This document shows, piece after piece, positions 45,005 to 57,900 of a stretch of DNA of 64,000 bases. How positions within the stretch are numbered: the stretch's first letter is position 1; each line of letters begins with the position of its first letter. The position numbers were made by a program, and so were the translations under genes. The notes under the pieces are model-generated. The model saw only the letters and a program-made list of their open reading frames with translations. It made no database searches and was not told the DNA's origin. Source of the stretch: Neurospora crassa OR74A (taxonomy: Eukaryota; Ascomycota; Sordariomycetes; Sordariales; Sordariaceae); NCBI RefSeq assembly GCF_000182925.2, contig NC_026502.1:62001-126000 (forward strand), read 5' to 3'.

Positions 45005-46114
45005 ATGACAGCGACAACCATGTCCAAGAAGACAAGCTTGAGGCCCTCTTGGCGATTCAGGCCTGCGGGCGACGTTGTCGATGAATGTCAGCGACTCATC
45101 AACCTGCTCAAGAACTCGGACGAGCTATATGAGCCCACACTAGTCGATGCCTTGGAGTGTGCTCACACCGTGGTTGGCAAAATGGACCGTGAATCGTTTG
45201 TTTACATGCAGAACACCACTCTCGTTACCTCTACATTTGTCGATTGTCTCTTTTGTGAAGTCGACATGTACATCGAGGACAAGGAACAGGAAGTCAGGGC
45301 GAAACGTATCAGTGCCTGGCGCATCCGCGCGGAATCGATTCTACGTCGGGCCTTTGACGAAAAGCATGAGAAAAAAGCCAGAGAAGCCCACAAGAAGGAA
45401 CGCAAGAAGGCGTACCGAAAAGCCTTGACAAACAAAGGGGTGCGCGCCAACGATAAGAAGTGCAAAGAGGATGCAAAGAAGGAAACGGGTTGGTCGTGGT
45501 TCGACTTGCAGGACACTGAGCACCAAGTCCCCTTTATTGAGCGGGAGTTGGAGGCTCTTAAAGGCTGGGAGGACAGCGATGTTAAACCGCCCACCCCGGT
45601 CCTCGACCGTCTCTATTTCTGCTTGAAAGAATCAGACAGGCATTTCACCTTGGAGGAATATGTGGAAGCCTGCATCTGGAACGCGCGGTGTACCGAGCTC
45701 AACACTACCCACCACACCCGCGGCGGTCCCCCCAAGTTGCGCGACTTTGTCAACGGGTCAGTTCTCGAGATCCAGCGAATCTTCGACGTGTGCCAGGCCA
45801 GAGTGGCAGAGCTCGATAGACTTCTGGAGCGCGCCCAGATCACGCAGGCTATGTACGACTCGAGTCGTACAGTCGTCGATCGGTGGCGTGTTTCGATCGA
45901 AAATATGTCGCCGGAGGAGGTTCAAGGAGTTGTTGACGAAGCGAAGGCTATTCGGTCCACGAAGGAAAAGTTGGAACAAGCATACGAGTCTGAGCTTCGA
46001 GTACCGTCGTCCATCGTCGGCGGCCGTGCGAGGTACGAGGGATTGCTTGAGGGAAACCCGGTCGATCGCGCCTTGTCTCGAGCGATTGAGATGCACTTGT
46101 ACCCTAAATGGTAG
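45005..46114 (+). CDS. Protein of unknown function, 369 residues
   Basis: A single open frame with good coding composition and a CAACAATGAC start context. It is rich in charged helices. A Lys/Arg-rich region at about residues 115-155 (KHEKKAREAHKKERKKAYRK) could be a nuclear signal or coiled coil. The C-terminal third has IQRIFDVCQARVAELDRLLE and VQGVVDEAKAIRSTKEKLEQ, also helical. Ordered blocks include PTLVDALECAHTVVGKMDRE and TFVDCLFCEVDMYIEDKEQE. It has no membrane segment, signal peptide or catalytic motif. I do not recognise a family. It is the last intact host gene before the AT-rich region, about 770 bp from the boundary. Confidence 0.7.
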   Translation: MTATTMSKKTSLRPSWRFRPAGDVVDECQRLINLLKNSDELYEPTLVDALECAHTVVGKMDRESFVYMQNTTLVTSTFVDCLFCEVDMYIEDKEQEVRAKRISAWRIRAESILRRAFDEKHEKKAREAHKKERKKAYRKALTNKGVRANDKKCKEDAKKETGWSWFDLQDTEHQVPFIERELEALKGWEDSDVKPPTPVLDRLYFCLKESDRHFTLEEYVEACIWNARCTELNTTHHTRGGPPKLRDFVNGSVLEIQRIFDVCQARVAELDRLLERAQITQAMYDSSRTVVDRWRVSIENMSPEEVQGVVDEAKAIRSTKEKLEQAYESELRVPSSIVGGRARYEGLLEGNPVDRALSRAIEMHLYPKW

Positions 46115-46887
46115 TTTTGACACATTTCCCTCCTGTCATGTATCCTGAACGAACCTGTCTTACCTCTTATACATAAGGTTCCGTTTTCGGAAAGTCCAAG
46201 GGTGTTTCTCAAGGATGTAGAATGTCACGGTTCCAGAGAATTTGAGTTCTGCGATGATGCTTTGTTGATTTATTACATGTGTTGATCCATCGTCAGAGGT
46301 GTGCGGTGAAAGGGTTTGTTCCGGTTGGTGAAATGGAACGGCGCGTCAGTACAGGGTATCAACGCAGATGTATTTTGGAGCAGGCACTTCCACTGTGAGT
46401 TGGCTTTTGGATGAGTTTACCGGAGTAACGGATGAAGGACAGGGCATCTTGATAGAAGAGGTGCAGGCATGTTTATGAAGGAAGGAGGGGTTTGCTAGTG
46501 TAGAAGGGCACCTGCCTTACAGACTCTTGCACACATCCCTGTTGCAATTTTAATACACATCGATGTGAATCGAGAAATTCAGAACATTTTCCCAAAGATC
46601 ATCAATTAGGGAGAGTGCCGAATGTTGAGCTGGCATCAACTGGATTGATTCGACAGGTGAATGTTGGGTGAGGTATGTGCTTTGGCCATCAGCGGCGTAG
46701 GTAACACGAAATCTGATCTCTTCCTTCCGCGGGAAATGAGGATAACATCTTCCCTCTCAAGAACATGATGACCTGGTTGTGTGAGTAATGCGAGGACCAG
46801 CTGGCTGGTTGCTAACTGGACTGGGAGCACGAGGAGAGAGTATAGAGAGGAGAAGGCCATACCAAATAAGGGGAGTGAAGGTCTCTA
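46115..46887. other. Intergenic at the edge of the AT-rich region
   Basis: GC-normal flank without a supported gene. The minus-strand frame at 46636-46860 has no motif. Confidence 0.5.
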
Positions 46888-48701
46888 TGTTACGATCCAA
46901 CCAACGAGCTTAGATAGATTGACCAATCAGAAGGGACCCGGGGCCCCGAGATAACGGGACCACGGGTCGGACCCGAAGTCCCGAGATAACGGGACTACGG
47001 GACCGGCTGAAAGCTAGTATATAAGAAGGCCTCCCGGCCTTCGTTATTATGGCTCTTTAGTAAGCAATAGCTTTTATAATCGATTAATACCTTTTAGCTA
47101 CTACTATTATTATTTTATCCTAGCGATATATTCTTATGCTTATAACGGTTCGTTATACGTTGCTTGCTTCTTAATTTATATATTAGTATTCTGGGATTTG
47201 CTACTATACTTAAAGTTTCTATAAACTATAAGTTTCCTCACCGCCTTAACCTTCTACCACTATGTCTAGAAATCCGACTAATAACCCCGCTACCGGAGGA
47301 CCCGTTAGAATTAGACTCCTAGGTACTATAATTGGAAATCCCGGCTTTAGAGCGGATTTTATAATTAGTATTAAAGATAATAATAGTTGTAAGGTTATAG
47401 CTACCGAACTACGTACTAAGCAGGATACTATATACTGCTTTAATACTTATAGTAAAAAGCTAACCGAATTTATTCCTACTATTACCGAAAATACTACTAT
47501 AGTTGAACTTTAAGAGATTATTAATAAATTAAGCGTGAAGGTCCTATCCGACTATATTATATATAACGACCCTCTACTCCCTAAAATTAAATTTAATTTA
47601 CCTCCTAAATTCGATAGCACTTATAAGGAAGACCTTTAAGGCTTCTTTACCTAAGTCCGTATTAATTTGAAGTTCTTTAATATTTAAAACCCTGTTTAAA
47701 TAGTCCTATATATTACTTCTTTCTTAATAGGAAAGGTACTTAAATAGTTCTAACTTACTTAAATTAATTACTTTAGCTATAATTAGCCTAATATATATTC
47801 TGAAACTATTTAGATTTTTAGTAATTTTGACTATTTCGAAAGTGCTATTAATTAAATCTTTAAGTTTGCTAATAAGGTCCGTTAAATTGAAATTAAGTTG
47901 AACGAATTTTGTTAGATTAAATTAGCCGCTTCCTACGCGGCTGAATTTAAATAATTTATATTCCGTATCGATTAAAATAACGAAGGCTTTAAATATTAAT
48001 TTTATTAAGGTTTAAAGAATAATATTAAGGACGAACTTATTAAAATCGACTATAAGATTAGAAGCTTTAATAAATATATGAATAAAACTATTATTATTAA
48101 TAACCGCCTCTTTAAGTGTAAATATAAAAAGGGATTGGGCGATAGCTGTCCCTGTACTAATATTGGATATAAATACTAATGCGGCGGTAATAATTATAAT
48201 AATTATAGTTGTAGTATTGCGTACGGTACGTACGTAGGGCCTATAAATATAGGTGCGGTCGATAATTATAATTACAATTAGTGTAAATTTATTAGGGGAT
48301 TTAGTAAGGATAAGAAATATTTTAAATATAATAAACCAAAATACTTTACTTACAATTATTAAAATAGTAATAATAAATAAAATAATAATTATTAACCTAA
48401 TAGATAGAAATCAGTTCTTACCTATACTACTAATTCGGTTAGTAAGAGTAAGAATAAAAATTAGGATATTAATAATATTAAAATTAATTACAATTTTACT
48501 ATAGTGTTCGCCGCTATTGTTAATAGTAATAAACCCCTTTACGCTATTTATATAGTAAATTACAATAACAGATCTACTAACGATTATATAACTCTCGAAG
48601 AGTATAATTAATATAAATAATATAAATAAGAACTATAGAACTTTAAAGACGAGAAGGAAAACGTTTATAGAGGAGCTACTCCTTTTATTGTTAACGATAG
48701 T

Positions 48702-49065
48702 TGTTAGGGGACGAATCCGCCTCCCCTGGGTCTGTGCATACTGGGCTGTACTGAGCCGGATTCGGCTCGGCGCAGCCCGACACAGTACAGAGCAGGTATA
48801 GATAGTTGCAGAAGGATCCGTCTTACTAACGGATTCCTCTCTTCGATCAATCAATCATTATCTACAATTAGAAGTTCTTACTCAGTGACACTGTTCATTA
48901 ATACGAGATCTAGGTTACAATTGACCGTAGTTCCTCAAAACGAATCCGTCACTTAGTGACGAATCCGCCACGCATCAATCCCTTTGACGAATCCGTCACT
49001 TGCCGGATTCTTCTCTCGAGACGAATCCGTCAGTGACGAATCCGTCACTTGGTAGAATAGTGACT
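48702..49065. mobile_element. GC-normal island inside fossil 1, possibly a later solo LTR plus short repeats
   Basis: About 360 bp whose composition differs sharply from the surrounding RIP-mutated DNA. The first part (48702-48866) begins TGTTAG and ends TCTACA, terminal bases typical of fungal LTRs, but I see no matching target duplication. The second part carries repeated CGAATCCGTCACT words. It appears to have arrived after the surrounding sequence was mutated. Confidence 0.45.
48940..49052. repeat. Short repeats of a CGAATCCGTCACT word
   Basis: The word ACGAATCCG occurs near 48,940, 48,959, 48,986, 49,021 and 49,036 (and once at 48,710), mostly followed by TCACT or GCC. Adjacent TAGTGAC/CAGTGAC gives local inverted symmetry. 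Confidence 0.8.
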
Positions 49066-49499
49066 ACGGTCTCAACTCCCCGTAATACCGTAGCAATAGT
49101 ATTTAATTTCGAAGCTAAACCCTATTCGTCTTTAATAATTAAATGCGTATTCTATTTACCCCTATTACTAAAGAAGAAGAGTAGTTACTCAATACCCTTA
49201 TATATACTAAATTTACTATTTATATTAATTTATTTAATATTATAAAATTTAATTTAAATATAAATACTATTAAATAAATAGATTATACCGAGGTATTCTA
49301 ATAAGAAATTAATAATTTAAAATAATTAAGCGATATTGAAGTAACTAAAATAAAGGAATTCGAAATCCGATAGACCGCCTATAATTAATAATACTATAAT
49401 ATTTATTAATAAAATAAAGTATTATATAAAGGCTCCTTCTATAAGTCTAATAAGAAGCTTGATATTACGGGCAAAGGGTAGATAGTAGTTGTAATTATA

Positions 49500-52400
49500 C
49501 GTAATTGTACGAAGGAGAAAGGAAGAGAAGTGTGTAGCCGAGTGCCCGGAAGGCTGGCTTTATAAAGGCGGCCGACAATAGTCTAGCAGACCCGCGGCAA
49601 GCAACGTTCCCACCAATTAACTACCGGCAACAACCAGCTTACTAGCAATAATAATAGCGTACAACAATCTTAAAAACTACTATACACTAGCACCAAACAT
49701 AAGGCACACAGGCTAACTTTATAATACTTCCCCGGACTAAAAGAAGCTATATAGCTAACTAATATTATATAAAATAATAGAAATCCCTATTAAATAAGCA
49801 GTCCATTCTTGAAAAATCCTTACTACCGCCGCTAGTAGGTATTATTGTAACCTCCGCCGCAGAATTGGAGCCTCCCACTCTTCTTCCTTCTCCTTCTCCT
49901 TCCGCTTTTTTTCTACTACCGCCTAAGTTAGTAAATATAGTACTTCTAAATATCCGTCGTAGAAGGCCCGTACAATATTAAGGGCTATAAATATATCGGC
50001 GCGCGGCTACTATAACGGCGTATATAGAAGTACCTAAATAATAAAATATTCCTAACGGCCCTTATTATTCCTCTAATATCTATCAATCCTTTCAAATTTA
50101 TATTCTACAAAGTCCTCCCTATTATCAATCTTCTTTATAATTCGATTATAGTTAATACGAATATTCTATTCCTCCGTATTTATCTACCCTAAAAGACCTT
50201 CCTCGTCCTATAATTTAATTTTATTAACGTAGAACGTTGGGCTATACTTTATATTAATTAGGAATTTAAATATAATTCAATAGTTATCTACTTTAATAAT
50301 TTCGAATAATCCTTTAAAAAAGGGTATAAATTTAGTATAGGGACGGCCAGTATTAAAATTCTTAATATTAAGTAAGACCCTATTTCCCCTCTTATATTTT
50401 AATATATTAATTCATTAAATATTTGTATTATTTTTGTAGTACTATTATATTTACTAGGCTTAATTTGTAATAAAGTTTAAAATTTATTTAAATTAATTAA
50501 TTAATTTATTAATTTTAAAATATTCAATTTATTATACCGCCAATATCTTTAGTAGGTATAATTTAGCCGGTTTAATACCTATACGAAAGTAGAAACCGTA
50601 ATTAGTAAAGAAGGGAGAGATATTAATAGTTTTAAAAACTAAATTATTCCTAGCGAATTCTATAATTAATAATTAATCTACCTAATTGTCCTATATTTAA
50701 TTAATATAAAGGTAAAGGTATTTTTCTATTTCGGTATTAATATATTCGGTTTAATTATTAGTAGTAGGGTAGAAAGTAGAGGAGGGTTTGAGGGCGACTT
50801 TTAATTATAATAATAAAGTTCTCTAAAATTATAAAATAAATTAAGTATTATAATTAAAGATAATAGAGTCCGGTAGACCGTAAATATTATAGACTTTCTT
50901 TATAAAGTATTCTACTAATTCTTCTACTATTAAACTTATAGTAGGGATATAATACCGCATTTTAATAAACCGGTCGATAATAATAGTAATATACTTAAAA
51001 TCTTATCCGTAGCGTAGATAGGGCGTGAGCGGGGTAATGTAATCGATTGAAATATCTTTCTATAGTATAAATAATATTACTAATAATTTTAAAAAACTAT
51101 AAGGGGCATATTATAATAGTTTAAATTTAATATATACTAAATAAGTTTTATAGTATAACTGAATTATAATATATATTTTTAATTAAAAGAAGGACTACAA
51201 TAATAGTAAGTATATCTTTTCGCAACCCGGGTAGCTAGCGGCCGGCGAATTGTAAATACAACGGAGGAGTGAAAAATAAAGTTCTATATTAATAGGGTCG
51301 ACGAGGATAGCGCCGCAGAAATATATTTATCTTTAAATCGTATAATATTCAGCGAAGGGGACCCGTTTTATATAATCCTTAACTTCTTTAAATTATGTTC
51401 AATAATTAAAATCTATTAAGTATATAATAATATTCTAAAATATTATTAATTTTTTATAGCCCTCCACTACTAAATTATCCGTTAACTTCTTATTTAGTAC
51501 TTCTAAATTATAAATACATTTAGTACCAATATCGACCTCCTTATTTCTATCCTCTAAAACGAATACTCCATTAATAAAAATATTATAATTAAATAAAACT
51601 TTATTTCTAATTAGTAACCTCTCATTAGTATCGTCCTTAAGTAAGTCCTTTAACTTCTTATTTAATACGTTAGGATATATTTATAAAGATCTAGGGCGGT
51701 ATTTAATTATAAAATTAAAATAGGAAAGGAATTAAAATTAGTATATATAATAGGGGGTAAATTATTTATTAATTATAAAAGTTTTTAAGCTTCTATAGTT
51801 AGTAAGGATTTCGAACAGTTTTTAAATACTTTCCAACTTAAGGCGCTACTCTTCGAAGGCTTTAATAATAGCGAACAACTCCTTATTATAAATATTATAA
51901 TTATATTTAGCCGAAGAATATTATTAATTAAAGTAAGTAATTAGGTATAAAATTCCCTTCTTGTTATATTAAAATAGAGTACTACCGTAAGCCTAATTCG
52001 AGGTATTTATTTCGACGATAGTTTATTTAGACCAATTGTAAATTCGAAGTATTAGGCTACTATTAAAGGCCTTCTTGAGGGCCTTAAAGGATTTTTAATA
52101 TTAATTAATCTATTACCAATTAACCAACTTCTTTATTAATTCGTATAATAGATTAGTAATAATCGAAAAGTATTTAATAAATTGTTAGTAGAAATTAATA
52201 AAGCCTAAGAAATACTATAATATTCTCTTAGTCTCTAGAATTTCTTAAATTACAATAGCGGAAACCTTATCGGGATCTATTTTAAATCCTCTTAATATAA
52301 TAATTAGATCCAAATATTTCATTTTTATAATATAGAATTCGCATTTATCGATATCGATTTAAAGTCCCGCTCGAATTATTCGCTAGAGGACCTCCTTAAC

Positions 52401-54835
52401 ATAATCCTCGTAGTTTTCCTTATTATTTAAATAAATTAAAACGTTATCGAAGTATATAGTCGTATATATATTAAGGATATTATATAGGACGTTATTAATA
52501 TAGTTTTAGAAAGTCCCTAGGGTGCCTTAAAAGCCGAATAAATAAACAATAGATTTATAAAGGCCGAAACGGATCATAAATATAGTAAACTATTTATATC
52601 CTTCCTTTATACAAATCCTATTAAAAGCTATAATAATATCTAATTTAGTAAAAATCTTTATATAGTAAATAATATCGAATATTTCCTTAATTAATAGTAA
52701 CGGATAGTACAACTTTAATATTATATTATTAATACTATAATAATCAATGTAAATACGGACGCCGCCGCTAGGCTTTTTTATTAAAAAAATAGGGGAAGTA
52801 ACCGCCGATTAAAATAGGCGGATAAAGCTCTTTCTTAAATTATTATTAATCTATTTCTTAATAATACTAATTTTAATTAAGAATATATAGTATAGCTTTA
52901 TATTAGGCGGGGTTACTCCTAATTGAAATTCAATTTTATAATTATAAAATCGGTTAAGTAGGACCTCTTTAATTAAAATTAAGAAGAAGGCCGCTACTTT
53001 ATTAATATAACACCGTCCCTCTATCTTCTTTAAAATAGTAATAATTTCGTCCTTTATTTTAATTAAGTAATTAGTTTTATTAAGGAACTTCCTTACATCT
53101 TCGTTAAAAATTTTAATTAAATATACATACTAAATTATCTCCTTATAAAAAGGTGCATCCTAATTGAATTCGCTAATTAAATAAATTACCTTAACTAGAA
53201 CCGCCGCCTCCCAAAATTCTTTAAATAAATAGGCACTAACTAAATTATTAATAAAAAGGTAGAATAGGGGAGGGAAACTTTCCTTATACTATTAACCATT
53301 ACTAATTATAATATCTATAACTATTTCCTTAGTTAAATTTATATTCTAAATTTCCGCTGCAATAACCAACCTCTCAAACTCAACATAATTCGTAACATAT
53401 AACTACAATTATTAGGATTCGTAAATAAAATTGAAAGTAGCGGCGTTAAATTCCCTAATATTACTTAATTTAATAGAAGAATCTATATTAAAATTATAAT
53501 AGCAATTAGCGTAAAGGCGCTTTATACCTATAGAAACGTACTAGCCTTTAAGACGGATATAGGGTTCGTAGTATATTAGGTTCTTAATTTTAATTAGGAA
53601 AGTAACCGTACCGGTAATACCGACTTTAAATCCAGCCCTACTAATTATTAATACCTTAATAAGGGGTAAAATAATTTAATAATTAATACGAATAATAAGT
53701 AATATTATAATAACCTCCTCTACTATAGAAGGTAATAGTAGCAATAGTAATAGTAGTAATTCTACTTAAATAGGGCTAACAACTCTATTTCGCAATAAAT
53801 ATACCGGTATTAATATAACCCTAATAAAATTCGCAACCCTATTCCTTAAAATTATCGCTATTATTAATACTAATACCTCTCTAACTATATTATATTCTAA
53901 AAATAGCTAGGGGACTAAGGCAGCCTCGCTACGGATAACCGCAATTAAAATTCAGTTAGTAAGGGCTTTCAGTACTACCAACTAATCTTTAAAAAAATTA
54001 ATAAGTAAATAGTATCTTCTATATCCCGGACTAATAAAATATACTCTATATTAATCGTAATTAATCTCTAATTTATAACGTTATATCTATAGGAAACCTA
54101 AAATAATTAAATAGTTCTTTAAAATATCGTAAATTAAAAAGGTAACTATTTTAATATAGTACCTAATATAGAATTTAACTATTACCCCTTTAGAAATAAT
54201 ACTTTTAATTATTCTATTAGCGAAAACGAACTTCTTTATTTAATAGAGGCGGAAGCGAAGGAGGTTATATTTAATAATAAAAAAGTAATCGATAAAAATA
54301 AACGTAGAATAATTAAAATTAATAAGAGCGATATAATAATTTTTATACAATCTCATTATAATATAAAAAAACAAAAGTATTAAATTTAAGGAAGTAGAAC
54401 TATTTAATAATTATATTCTAACCTCCTCCAAACCCTCTAACTTTAAAAAATCTAAAACTTATCTCTACAATAACAATAAAAAGGGCCTCTATACGTAATT
54501 AAATATAAAAATTAAATATTTTCCAACTTATTATAATATTTATTACTAGCTACAACGGCGGCGGCAACTACAATTAGAGCAACGGCGGTAGTAGGTACAA
54601 CCTTAGCAATACAAACTTCCTTTCTATTACAATAGCCCTTACCTCTTCCCCTACCCTTATTCTTCTTACCCTTATTATATTAAAAACCCTAAGAACTATA
54701 ATTAACCGAAGCAAAATAATTATAAACAATATAGCCATTATTACTACAACAGCGGCATTTACCCTTATAAGTATATTAATTAAAAATATCCTTATAAATA
54801 AAAATAGCGAAATTAATAGCGTCAAAGTCCATCTT
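49500..54835 (-). mobile_element. Ty3/gypsy-type LTR-retrotransposon fossil 2, minus strand, up to the gap
   Basis: Read on the minus strand, the parts run gag-like (near 54.5-54.8 kb), then protease/reverse-transcriptase-like (around 52.2-52.9 kb, with family RT blocks recognisable), then RNase H and integrase-like sequence toward 50 kb. The parts therefore keep the Ty3/gypsy order. An LTR-like, less AT-rich block with a TATA-like CTTTATAAAGG lies near 49,530-49,740 and is the probable 3' LTR. The element is heavily AT-shifted with very many breaks. The 5' end is lost in or beyond the assembly gap. Old and inactive. Confidence 0.65.
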
Positions 54836-54935
54836 NNNNNNNNNNNNNNNNNNNNNNNNNNNNNNNNNNNNNNNNNNNNNNNNNNNNNNNNNNNNNNNNN
54901 NNNNNNNNNNNNNNNNNNNNNNNNNNNNNNNNNNN
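54836..54935. other. Assembly gap (100 N)
   Basis: Exactly 100 unknown bases, probably a placeholder rather than a measured length. Flanking repeats make a collapse or misjoin possible here. Confidence 0.99.
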
Positions 54936-57900
54936 CCTTACCAGGCGGGTCTATACGACCGGGTAGCTAAATACGTACGTAAGTACGTACTTGGGCGTAC
55001 TAAAGCCTCTAATAGTAATAGGTATAATTACTAATTATACTTAATATACTCTAGTTAATTAAATTTAATTATATATGCGATACTTCCCGTATTAAGTCCT
55101 AGCGCTATAAAGAGAAGCCTATTGTCCTTAATAGGAATAGTTTTACTTCCTCCTTAGTAATCGTTTGAGCCTAAGATCCTTTTCATCTACGAACTTAACT
55201 TTCCGTTAGCTATTAACGTACGAATAAGGAACCTTAGGTTTATATTTATCCGGATAATACTTTTAATAGTCTTTTACTAAATCCTTAGCTTTATTAAGGT
55301 CTTCAGTATCCTTTTAGTAGTTATTATAGTAATTATACCCTTTCTATTTAATATAGTATTAAAGTTTACTATTTACCTATTTATAAGTAATAATCTTTTT
55401 TAATTTATATTTAGGACTTTCCTCCAAATTAGAGTTACTTTAAGAATTTTCTATTAGTCCGGGCGGGGGAATTAATCGACTAAAAGGGTTATTATTTTTC
55501 GGGGCGGGCCTAAGATAGGTTACTGAAATAATTGGATAGATTTTTATATTTGGGGGTAAATTTAATTTGTAGGCTAAATAATTAATTTTTTGGATGATTG
55601 TAAATAGTTTAGAATATTATTAAAAGGTTTTGCGGAAAGGTTGGCCGGGAAGATAGTATTTATAATTCAATTTGAGGAATACTTTATTATTAATTTTTAA
55701 GTCTATTTATCGGTAGTTAGAATTATAACAATTCTTAGTATTCGTAATAGCGAAGTCTATAGCTAGTTGAGTTTTTTAATAAATATAGTTGTGTATTGCG
55801 GGGTTATTTTTAAATTTATAGGGAGAATTATTATAGGAGTTAGTAGTAATATTTAGAAGTCCGATTAATTTATAATTAAAAAAGTATTTATATAGCGAAA
55901 CTTTAATCCTTTCTATAAATATACTATTGAAATTCTACTATAAAGAAGGAATAATTAAAAGTTAATTGTAGTTAAGTTCGTAGTAGAAAGTATAAAATCT
56001 AATAGCAATTTTAATAGTTTAATTCTTCTATTCTATATTGTTATTATTAGTTGGGTAGTATACGGTCGTTATAAGTAGCTTGGTACTTATAGCTATCTAT
56101 ATTCTTCGTTAGTAAATTAAAGTGAATTTGCGGTTGCGGTTAGAGATAATATTAATTGGAAATCCCTAATTATATAATAAAAATATCCGGATAGTGATTA
56201 CGCCCTATTCTACGGTAATATACTTTTTATTCCTTAGGATTAATAGGGATTTCTTTAAAGTTTTATCCGTAATAGGTATTAGTATATTGAAAGTATTATA
56301 ATTGGGTATTTACTAAGGCGTATTTATTGAGGAAATTTCCGGGAGTCCAATAATAAAATTAAGGGAAATAATATATATAAGGAGCGCTTCTTTTAATTTA
56401 ATTAGTTAATAGTTATTAATAGGTAGTTTTTAGTTAATTTAATTAAATTAATAAACCGGGTAGTATTCTAAATACTATTTAACTAACTATATTTTATTTA
56501 AGAAAGATACTCCTTATAATTTGTATATTATTCGATTCCTTCCGAAATAGTATTTATTATTATACGTTATTTTTAATATAGTTTTTATAAATTTGTAGGG
56601 GATATAAAGATTCTTAGTACTATTAGTCTATTAATTGTAAATAAGGTTATTGTATAGAAAGAAAGGGTAGTTAAGCTTAGAGAAGATAGTATTGCTGTCC
56701 TTAGTAACCTTCTTATACTATTTTAAGTATTTTAAAATCTTTATAAATTTCTTATCTAATATATAGGCGGCCGTATATTCCTTATAAAGTTTAGGGTCTA
56801 TTTAAACTTTAAAAAAAGCGTACTATACATTTTTAAAATAGTTAATTGAATCTTCTTAGATATTATTTAATACTAGTACTCCCTTTAAGTTACTAGCGTT
56901 ACTAATCGCTTTTAATTGGCTTAATATATTTAGAATGAAGTTTAATTTTCCGGGGATATAGAAGACTTTTAATTTATAGCCTAAGAGGTAAATAGAAGTA
57001 TTAATTAGTTTGCGGTTAGTATAGTTGGTAAATGTTATTTATAATAATATCTATTTAATAATCCCTTTTATAATTAAATAATCGGTTAAAATAATAATTA
57101 AAAGATTGTATGAGTGTAATTGTATGTAAAGTTTCTTAATTACCTATATTAGGTAAGCTATTTTTACTTCGGATAGTCCGTATTAAATTTTAATTTTAGT
57201 AAGGATTTTATTAAGGAATATAATAGGGAGGATTTAAAAAGAAGGAATATAGTTGCCTTCTACTTATTGGGTACTGGTTTTTAAGTAGAAAAGTATAATA
57301 TTAAAGCTTCGTTTAAGGGAACTATTAATTTAAAGAAATATTTATACTTCTGGGTTTAAATAGTATAGGATAATTAGATTATTATAAATTAATTGTTAGA
57401 GCGCTTCGAAGGCGGCCTTTTCGGTTGGGGTAGGGGTATAGTATATTTTTGTATAATAGGCGGCGCGTTTTATTAGCTTCCTTATTTCTATTTTACCTAA
57501 TTTATAGCCTTTAATTAGGAGATTAATTTTATAGTTTTGAAAAGGTTCGATAAATTAAGTATAGTAAGGAATTAAGTGCTGTAAAAATTTAGTATTACTA
57601 ATATATTACTTAAACGTTTTTAAATTATTAGGAAATACGAATTTTCGGAAGGCTTCGATCCGTTCCTTAGTAATAAATAGGCCGAATTTATTAATGTAAA
57701 AGTTTAGGAGTTCAATATTAGAGTAGCCGAGGTAGGATTTCTTAGGGGAGAGTATTATATTCTTTAATATAAAGAGAGTGAAGATAGTATTTAAGTATTT
57801 AAAATAATTATTAATAGAGTCGGACGTTATAATAATATTATTAATATATATTTTATAGTATACTTTATAATTATAGAGTAATATATTTATAAAACGCTAT

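Larger units (their letters stand above)
46888..49495 (+). mobile_element. LTR-retrotransposon fossil 1 (gag region and LTR-like leader)
   Basis: Starts at a TGTTAC terminus directly after GC-normal host DNA. An LTR-like leader follows, with a GC-rich duplicated word (CCCGAGATAACGGGAC at about 46,947 and 46,981), a TATA-like TATATAAG near 47,020, and then AT-rich sequence. From about 47,262 a gag-like region follows on the plus strand, resembling Ty3/gypsy-type gag. The body is strongly AT-rich with TpA in excess and very many breaks, as expected of RIP. It is interrupted near 48.7-49.1 kb by a GC-normal island. The right end is unclear where fossil 2 begins. It is an old, non-functional copy. 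Confidence 0.65.
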
